Part shown: positions 23,122 to 30,400 of the stretch, one piece after another | Position numbering within the stretch: the stretch's first letter is position 1 | How the letters are laid out: every line of letters starts with the position of its first letter | Made by a program: the position numbers and the translations under genes | Notes under the pieces: model-generated | What the model was told of the DNA's origin: nothing | The model's input: the letters and a program-made list of their open reading frames with translations, nothing else | Database searches by the model: none | NCBI GenBank assembly: GCA_030065755.1 | Contig: JASJDA010000040.1 | Location: forward strand, 1 to 33,058 | DNA from: Prochloraceae cyanobacterium | GTDB taxonomy: Bacteria; Cyanobacteriota; Cyanobacteriia; Cyanobacteriales; JASJDA01 | Reading direction: 5' to 3' | DNA: 33,058 nt

Positions 23122-25683
23122 GTGATTAAGCGCAAACAACCTGAGTGGTTAATAGGTTTATTAATTTTAGGAATCATTTGGCTAGCAGGGGCTATAGTCG
23201 ATCGGTTATGGTTTACTATAGATACTTCTGCGCCACCTTGGGATCGAGCAGATTACCTCAACGGCGCGATGAATTACTGGCAAGCTCTGCAAACGCCTCA
23301 ATTTTTTAACGGCGAATGGTGGCGAAGTTTTTGGCTGCTTTCCAACAAAATTCCTCCACTTGTTTATATATTAACAGTTCCATTTTTCAATTTATTCGGT
23401 ACTAGCGCTGATGCAGCAACTCTAGTCATGCTGCTAATGAGTGCTATTCTTTTAATATCAGTTTATGGTTTAGGCATTGAACTGTTTAGCGTTAGAGTAG
23501 GATTGTGGGCAGCACTTTTGTGTCAGCTGTTACCTGGACTATATCGCTATCGTCTTAATTTTTTACTCGATTATCCCTTAACTGCTGCTGTCACCTTTAG
23601 TTTCTGGTGCCTTACGCTTTGGAAATTCAAAATTCAAAACTCGCAAAGCAAAAACAATAATACTATAACCCCCTCTCCTGCTCTCCCCTCCTCCTCTCCA
23701 CAATGGATCTGGGCAGCAATATTTGGTTTATCCTTGGGCATAGCATTAATGATTAAGCAAACTGCCCTATTTTTTCTATTCACACCCCTATTGTGGATAA
23801 TTGGAGGTGCCCTAAAAAACAGAAATTGGCGCTCCTTGGGACAGTTGTTTTTTGCCTTATGCGCTTCAATTGTTATATTTGGTCCGTGGTATCGCACTAA
23901 TTGGCTGCTTATTTTAACTTCTGGGAAAAGGGCAACCATTGATTCAGCGATCGCAGAAGGGGATCCAGGCCTCAATACCCTCGATGCTTGGACATACTAC
24001 GGTAAAATTTTACCTTATTTGCTGTCGTGGCCTTTATTATTGGTGCCCATTGTAGGAATACTTATTTATTTGCTGCGCAAAAGACAATTTCCCTCAGATG
24101 TTCTCCTCAGCACAAAATTTTCATCGTGGAGGTGGCTGTTAGTTTTTTTAGTTGGGGGCTATTTTATTTCTTCTTTCAATGTAAATAAAGATGCTCGCTA
24201 CATTTTGCCTTTGTTACCCGTATTATCTCTATTTTTAGCTGCTGGCTTGCTGTCTTGGGCTGGTCGCTATTCAAAGCACATTCGATGGGGTGCGGTAAGT
24301 TTAGCATTGCTGTTGATGTTATTAAATATATTTCCCATTCCAGGAGCAGCTTTGGCGCAAATTCTCAGTCCTCGGGTGCAATACTATCCATATTTAGGAC
24401 AGCGGTGGCCTCACCAACAAGTAATTGACGAAATTATTAATACTTCTCCAAATCTGAGATCTACTCTGGGGGTTTTGCCTTCAACAGACGAAATTAATCA
24501 ACATAACTTTTCTTTTTATGGGAAGTTGAATAAATTTCAAGTTGTGGGTCGTCAAGTAGGTGTGAGAGACAAAGAAGTCAAACAAGATGCTCGATCGCTA
24601 GACTGGTTTATAACTAAAACAGGCTATATAGGCTCAGTACCTACAGCTCACGAAACTATTGTAAAATTAGTAGAAAAAGACTCTAATTTTAAGTTACAAA
24701 AAACTTGGAATCTTCCCGATCGCTCTACCCTCAAACTTTATCACCGCACTCCTTCATCAATAGAAGTAAGCCCTCTATCTTCTCCTCAAACTAAAGTAAA
24801 ATTAGAGCGAGTCAAAATTCCCACAACAGCACCCCCAGGAATTCCCGTACCCGTTACATATCAATGGTCTGGCCCTTGGGAGCAGTTGAGTTCGGGTATA
24901 GTATTGATAACTTGGGAGAGGGAAAATGCTCCATTTCCTGTTTCCAATTCGTTTTGGTTGCACGATCGCGCTATTGGTATGGGAGCATTGCATTCAGGTA
25001 ATCTAAGTAAAGAGGGATTTTTATCTACTTTTCAAGTAACTGAAAGGACTGCAATGCTTCCCCCCGATCGATTAATATCGGGAAATTACACTTTAAAAGC
25101 AACCTACCTCAATCGATCGACAGGGGAAACCTATCCTATTGAAGTACCGTCGGTAAATTTAAAAATCGATCCTGCAGCAGCAGCAACACCAGCACCAGAA
25201 TTAGATTTAGTCACTCAACTGCGAATAATTGCTCCTAATTTATCCGAGGGAATTCGAGGTCTAGATTCGATTTTTGCACAGACTGCTCGCATCAATCAAT
25301 ACGATCCCATTCAAGATTATCTAGTACAAACCGATTTAGCCTTGTCTTATCGCTTAAAATATGGTAATGAGCGAGACAATCTAAATTGGGCTTATACGAT
25401 CGCCCTTTCTAGAGTTTTGCGGCAAGATGTAGAGGGAGCGATCGCAGCTTTCCAAAAAGTAATAAAATTAGATTCGCAAAACCCTTATTCTTACGCTTAT
25501 CTAGCTTTTGTCTATCTCTACGACTGGCAACCTTACCCAGCACGAAAAGCTCTCAAAGTCGCTTTAGAGATCGATCCTAACATTCCAGAAATCCAAGCTC
25601 TTAACGGTGTTGCAGCTTTGATGGGAGGAAATGCGATCGAAGCTTGGCTCATTCTCTCAAAAACTTTGCCCGAATTTGATTAG
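23122..25683 (+). CDS. PMT/ArnT-like (GT39-type) glycosyltransferase with TPR tail
   Basis: An 853-residue membrane protein starting with GTG. The first part has about ten hydrophobic segments. The first large loop carries PPWDRADYLNGAMNYW (38-53), an Asp-containing motif like the catalytic loop of GT39/ArnT/PMT enzymes that use polyprenyl-phosphate sugars. NKIPPLVYILTVPFFNLFG follows, also typical. After about residue 430 a soluble domain follows, and the last 80 residues look like TPR repeats (VEGAIAAFQKVIKLDSQNPY). Donor and acceptor are unknown. Near residues 168-193 the sequence FKIQNSQSKNNNT to PSPALPSSSPQ is encoded by DNA that looks like dispersed intergenic repeat. The gene is flanked by inverted CT/GA-rich repeats. 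Confidence 0.8.
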   Translation: MIKRKQPEWLIGLLILGIIWLAGAIVDRLWFTIDTSAPPWDRADYLNGAMNYWQALQTPQFFNGEWWRSFWLLSNKIPPLVYILTVPFFNLFGTSADAATLVMLLMSAILLISVYGLGIELFSVRVGLWAALLCQLLPGLYRYRLNFLLDYPLTAAVTFSFWCLTLWKFKIQNSQSKNNNTITPSPALPSSSPQWIWAAIFGLSLGIALMIKQTALFFLFTPLLWIIGGALKNRNWRSLGQLFFALCASIVIFGPWYRTNWLLILTSGKRATIDSAIAEGDPGLNTLDAWTYYGKILPYLLSWPLLLVPIVGILIYLLRKRQFPSDVLLSTKFSSWRWLLVFLVGGYFISSFNVNKDARYILPLLPVLSLFLAAGLLSWAGRYSKHIRWGAVSLALLLMLLNIFPIPGAALAQILSPRVQYYPYLGQRWPHQQVIDEIINTSPNLRSTLGVLPSTDEINQHNFSFYGKLNKFQVVGRQVGVRDKEVKQDARSLDWFITKTGYIGSVPTAHETIVKLVEKDSNFKLQKTWNLPDRSTLKLYHRTPSSIEVSPLSSPQTKVKLERVKIPTTAPPGIPVPVTYQWSGPWEQLSSGIVLITWERENAPFPVSNSFWLHDRAIGMGALHSGNLSKEGFLSTFQVTERTAMLPPDRLISGNYTLKATYLNRSTGETYPIEVPSVNLKIDPAAAATPAPELDLVTQLRIIAPNLSEGIRGLDSIFAQTARINQYDPIQDYLVQTDLALSYRLKYGNERDNLNWAYTIALSRVLRQDVEGAIAAFQKVIKLDSQNPYSYAYLAFVYLYDWQPYPARKALKVALEIDPNIPEIQALNGVAALMGGNAIEAWLILSKTLPEFD
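23622..23702 (+). repeat. Intergenic-type low-complexity insertion inside the glycosyltransferase gene
   Basis: AAATTCAAAATTCAAAAC is followed by an AT-rich stretch and then CCCCCTCTCCTGCTCTCC-type DNA. The AATTCAAA tandem and CT-rich tracts are typical of cyanobacterial spacers. The stretch stays in frame and encodes a polar linker between two membrane segments. Confidence 0.6.
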
Positions 25684-25775
25684 AGAAGGAGAGGGGGAGA
25701 GGGGGAGAGGGGGAGAGGGGGGAGTGTGGGGAGAGGGGGGAGTGTGGGGAGAATAACAGATAGCCAACAGCTAAC
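25684..25775 (+). repeat. GA-rich low-complexity repeat, right inverted copy
   Basis: GAGAGGGG units and two GGAGTGTGGGGAGA motifs are followed by CAACAGCTAAC (25765-25775), the exact reverse complement of 22985-22995. It is the inverted partner of the CT-rich block left of the glycosyltransferase gene. Confidence 0.7.
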
Positions 25776-25872
25776 AGCCAATACCTTTCCCCGATCGCAC
25801 TCGGACATATATTATGGAAACGCGGGGATAGTTCGCAAAACAGTTCTTATTTTTATATCAAAATTAGGTTTT

Positions 25873-26559
25873 ATGACCACTACAAATGACAAAAAAGTTG
25901 TTAAGGAATATTTCAATGCCACCGGATTCGATCGCTGGCGCCGAATTTACGGTGAGGGAGAAGTAAACAAAGTTCAAGAAGATATTCGCATCGGACATCA
26001 ACAAACTATTGATACTGTAATCGAATGGGTGAAGCAAGACGGTAATTTAGCAGATATATCCATCTGCGATGCGGGTTGTGGTGTTGGTAGTTTGAGCATT
26101 CCCCTAGCGCAAGCAGGTGCTAAAGTGAATGCTAGCGATATTTCTGAAAAAATGGTTGCAGAAGCAGGAGAAAAAGCGAAAGAAGTTTTAGAAGATGCTA
26201 GCAACATTACTTTCTCAGTGCAAGATTTAGAAACGATCGGGGGGAAATATCACACAGTTATTTGTCTAGATGTTTTAATTCACTATCCCCTTTCAGAAGC
26301 GGGACAAATGATTTCTCATTTAGCAAGTCTAGCTGAGTCCCGTCTGATTATTAGTTTTGCGCCTAAAACTTTTTGGCTTTCTATACTGAAGAAAATAGGA
26401 GAGTTATTTCCAGGACCAAGTAAAACTACTCGTGCTTATCAACATAGTGAAGCCGATATTATCAAAATCCTCGAAGGTATGGGTTTTTCAATTAAGCGTA
26501 CTGGAATGACTAGCACTAGATTTTACTACTCTCGTATTCTCGAAGCTACTCGCAGTTAA
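25873..26559 (+). CDS. chlM: Magnesium-protoporphyrin IX methyltransferase
   Basis: A 228-residue SAM-dependent enzyme that methylates the ring-III propionate of Mg-protoporphyrin IX, an early committed step of chlorophyll synthesis at the thylakoid/plasma membrane. The N-terminus VKEYFNATGFDRWRRIYG is a ChlM signature. SAM motif I is ICDAGCGVGSLSIPLA (64-79), followed by VNASDISEKMV and the catalytic-region stretch CLDVLIHYPLSEAGQMI. The C-terminus has FPGPSKTTRAYQHSEADI. ATG 25873 with AGG six bases upstream is preferred; a longer upstream frame runs into the GA-rich repeat and is not coding. panB follows after 15 bases, probably on the same transcript. Confidence 0.95.
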   Translation: MTTTNDKKVVKEYFNATGFDRWRRIYGEGEVNKVQEDIRIGHQQTIDTVIEWVKQDGNLADISICDAGCGVGSLSIPLAQAGAKVNASDISEKMVAEAGEKAKEVLEDASNITFSVQDLETIGGKYHTVICLDVLIHYPLSEAGQMISHLASLAESRLIISFAPKTFWLSILKKIGELFPGPSKTTRAYQHSEADIIKILEGMGFSIKRTGMTSTRFYYSRILEATRS

Positions 26560-26574
26560 ACAACCAAATTAAAA

Positions 26575-27354
26575 ATGGCAGTCACTATCCAGAAATTGAT
26601 TGCGTGGAAACAACAAAAGCGTCCTATTGTTAGTCTTACTGCTTGGGACTATCCGATCGCCCAGATATTAGATGAAGGGGGAAAGATAGATATAATTCTC
26701 GTCGGTGATTCTCTGGCAATGGTCGCACTGGGGCATCAGACAACTTTGCCTGTTACCTTAGATGAAATGATACATCACGCAGCCGCAGTACGTCGAGGAG
26801 TTAAACAGGCGTTAGTGGTATGCGACTTGCCATTTTTAACTTATCAAGAAAGTGTCAGCCAAGCCATACATTCAGCAGGTAGGGTTTTGAAAGAAACAGG
26901 CTGTGCTGCAGTAAAGTTAGAAGGGGGACACCCAGCGATCGCTGAAACTGTGGCTAAGCTGACCGCTTTTGGCATACCAGTCATGGGACACGTTGGTTTA
27001 ACTCCTCAGTCCGTACACAGACTCGGTTACAAACAGCAGGGAAAAACTTTTGATGAGGCTCAGAGAATTTTAGATGAAGCAACCGCTCTTTATAGTGCAG
27101 GTGTTTTTGCCATTGTTTTAGAACATATCCCCTCTGACCTAGCCGCAATAATTACAGCTAAAATCCCTATTCCTACTATTGGCATCGGTGCAGGGGTAAA
27201 TTGCGACGGACAAGTTTTAGTTACTGCCGACATACTCGGACTTACGGAAAAACATCCCCCTTTTGCTAAATCTTACGTCAATTTAAGAGAGATTATTACT
27301 CGAGCTGTGGGGGATTTTGCTACTGAAGTGCGATCGCGTGAATTTCCCAAATAG
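26575..27354 (+). CDS. panB: 3-methyl-2-oxobutanoate hydroxymethyltransferase
   Basis: A 259-residue (beta/alpha)8 enzyme that adds a one-carbon unit from methylene-tetrahydrofolate to 2-oxoisovalerate, giving ketopantoate for pantothenate and coenzyme A. Motifs seen are [11 protein letters not shown] (usually TAYD), VGDSLAMV with metal-binding Asp45, VVCDLPF with Asp84, VKLEGG with Glu116, [14 protein letters not shown], and [15 protein letters not shown]. Length is normal. It begins 15 bases after chlM, without a clear Shine-Dalgarno, consistent with co-transcription. No panC is adjacent. Confidence 0.96.
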   Translation: MAVTIQKLIAWKQQKRPIVSLTAWDYPIAQILDEGGKIDIILVGDSLAMVALGHQTTLPVTLDEMIHHAAAVRRGVKQALVVCDLPFLTYQESVSQAIHSAGRVLKETGCAAVKLEGGHPAIAETVAKLTAFGIPVMGHVGLTPQSVHRLGYKQQGKTFDEAQRILDEATALYSAGVFAIVLEHIPSDLAAIITAKIPIPTIGIGAGVNCDGQVLVTADILGLTEKHPPFAKSYVNLREIITRAVGDFATEVRSREFPK

Positions 27355-27369
27355 TCGATCGAAATTAAA

Positions 27370-27451
27370 ACAGTTATCAGTTATCAGTTATCAGTTATCA
27401 GTCACCATAAACTTTGATAACTGATAACTGTTTACTGCTCGCTGATTTAAG
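27370..27451. repeat. Tandem and foldback AGTTATC repeat ending in CGCTGATTTAAG
   Basis: CAGTTATC-type 8-base units run in tandem at 27371-27402, followed by the complementary TTGATAACTGATAACTG (27414-27430), so the block folds back. Its end, CGCTGATTTAAG (27440-27451), matches the repeat at 10152-10263 and includes the stop codon of the giant surface protein. Confidence 0.75.
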
Positions 27452-30400
27452 CGTTGTTGATTTGAAATTTGAAGATGACATCGTTATAATCAACGTCGCC
27501 ACCGCCAAGTACATCCTCGAAACCGAAAGTATTGTCGGCGATCGTGCGCACGTGGTCTATACCATCAGAATTAGCTTCGAGGAAGGGGAATAAAGCATCA
27601 GTACCATTACTGAGGATATAGGGAGCATAGAGAGAGCCACCTACCAAAGTTTGTGTTACTGCTGTATTGTTTTGGTCCAACTCGACCACACTTTGAGCTA
27701 AAGCAGCCTCAACATAACCGCTTTCTCCAGGATTAATCTGGTTACCGCTAATAGGATCGACTACAGCACCTTGGGAATTAGCAATTTGATAGAAACCACC
27801 AAGGTTATTGAAATCAGAATTGTTAGTAACAGAGAATTCTACTTCAACTGAGGAAGCGGTTATGGACTCGAGAGAGAGTATTTCAGGATTTAAGCCTAAT
27901 GCACCAAGCTCGACTTCTACAACCACGTCATTATAATCGAGATCGCCACCACCCAAAACATCTTCAAAGCCAAAAGTATTGTCTGAAAGCAAACGAATGT
28001 GGTCTACACCGTCGGGGTTAGCGCTAATAAAGGGGAAGAAAGCTTGTTGGTTATCGCTAAGAATGAATGGTGCGTAGAGATTTCCCCCTGAGAGATTAAT
28101 TCTCGAATAGGAATCATTTTGACTCTTTTGCACCACTTGTTGAGCGAGTGCAGCATCGGCATAACCCACATCTCCAGGAGCAATAAGGGCTCCAGTGTTA
28201 AGGTCTAGGACAGAGCCGGAATCATCAGCAATTTGATAGAAACCAACAAAGTTGTTAAATCCAGCATTACCCTGAATGAACACCTGTGCGGGGACTTCTC
28301 CCGCAGCAAGATCTCTGAGATCGAGCAACTCGAGAAACTCTTGACCTTGCAAATTATTACCGATAGGAGCTGACTCGTTAGTAACTTCAACAGTTAATTT
28401 CAAATCGTTGAAATCAGAGTCACCTAAACCGTTCTGATCTTCCCAAGACAGAGAAAATTTACCGCTAGTGAGGTTCTCAACCGTTAAATGCTCTAAACCA
28501 TCTTGATTAGCAGCGTTAGTGGCGAAGAAAACATTAGCCGTTTCTCCATTCAAAACCCGATCGACTGTACTATTTTGCACTAAGAAGAAGCCGAGATAGT
28601 CCCTAGGATTAAAATCATCCAGAATGCGAGTGGGGTTTTTGCCAAAAAATTGCGTAATTTCGCTCAGAGAAGAGAAGATAACTCGCCCAGAACTCAAAGC
28701 CGCTTCCAGATAACCTCGATCGCCTGGAACTAAGCCATTAATAGTCCCATTTTCATCCTCAACTCGGAAAACTCCAACCTCATTAACAAAACCAGCTTGG
28801 TTTTGAGTGAGGGTAAATTTGAGGTTAACTTCGGGTTCAACAGTAACGTTAACATTAGCAGTTGAGCTAATACCCTGAGCGTCAGTAACGGTGTAGGAGA
28901 AAGTATCGGTAAAGCTGGAATCCTCTCCTGTAATCTGGAAAATATCTCCATTGGCGGTTTGAGAAAGTCCATTATCTGTAACGACTTCATTGGGAGTGTA
29001 AACGAGGACATCGTCGCTCTTGTCGTTGGGAGTAGCGTTATTGTCAATAATTACTTCCCCTCGTGCTGGTTGTGTTATGGAAGTAATTCTCAAATTGCCA
29101 GGGTTGGGGTCGCTATCGTTATTTAAGACATCAATACTCGAAGATCCTCCCAAAGAAGCACTAGCAAAATCATTGGCTGCTACGGGGCGATCGGGGTCAA
29201 CGACAACTGTTATTGTTGACGTTTCGGTGTTACCTTCGGCATCGGTAACAGTATAAGTAAAGCTGTCTTCTCCAACAAACCCAGGGTTAGGTGTATAAAC
29301 AATAAAGTCATCGCTCGAATCGTTGGGAGTACCATTGTTGTCAATTGTTGCGGTACCGTTTTGTCCGTTGGTAACAGAAGCGATCGTTAGATCTTTTTTG
29401 TCGTTAGCGAGAACGTCAATTTCAACTGGAACTCCAGGAGCTGTACCGGTGCTGTCGTCGAGCCCTAAAGCTTTGACGTTTACTGAGATGGTCTCACTAA
29501 AGGTATTGCCTTGTGAATCAGTAACAGTGTAAGTAAAGCGATCTTCTCCAGTAAACCCAGGGTTAGGTGTATAAACAATAAAGTCATCGCTTGGATTGTT
29601 CGGGGTACCATTATTTTCAATAGCGACCGTACCATTTTCTCCCTGAGTGACTTGGGTAATTTCTACTGGGTTGACATTGGGACTGAAGTTATCGTCAAGG
29701 ACGTTAAAGTTAATGGGGAATTGATTGAGGGTGGTGAAAACTCGATCTGTATTAGTAGAGAAGTTTAAGGTGGTTCGATCGACTATGCCAGCATAATCGT
29801 TATTGCCCAAATCTTCTATGGCGCCAGGATCGATAGTTATATAATAATCCCGCCCAGGTTGAAGGTTAACATCAGGGTCAATTGTTACCGTATTCCCATT
29901 GAAATTAACTTGATTGGGATCGGCAACCGAAATCGTCGCCACTGGCGTATTGGTCGCCGCATCAAAAATGGTAATGTTGCCAGTTCCTTCATTAACAGGT
30001 TCGCTAAAGGTAAGTACAATAGGAGCGTCAAAGGGTGCATTGGTGGCATTATCCGCTGGCGTGACGCTAACTAATGTGGGGGCTACCGTATCCGGTGTTG
30101 CTGCAGTGGAGAAGTTTAAAGTAGTCGGATTATTAATTCCGGCATAATCGTTACTGCCTAAATCTTCGATCGCGCCAGGGTCAATAGTTATGTAATAATC
30201 CCGATTGGGTTGAAGATTAACAGCAGGGTCGATGTTTACCGTATCCCCAGTAAAGTTAACTTGATTGGAGTCAGCAACATTAATCGTGGCAACAGGTGTA
30301 TTGGTCGCCGCATCGAAAATGGTAATATTGCCTGTGCCTTCGGTTACTGGTTCGTCGAAAGTTAGAACAATATTGCTATTAATTGGGACTCCCGTAGCAT

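Noticed and set aside
25726-25872. N-terminal extension of chlM
   Set aside because: It would translate the GA-rich repeat; the ChlM signature begins right after ATG 25873.
27371-27402. Short tandem CAGTTATC units, at first sight array-like
   Set aside because: Units are 8 bases with no spacers, so this is not a CRISPR array; it is a foldback repeat.
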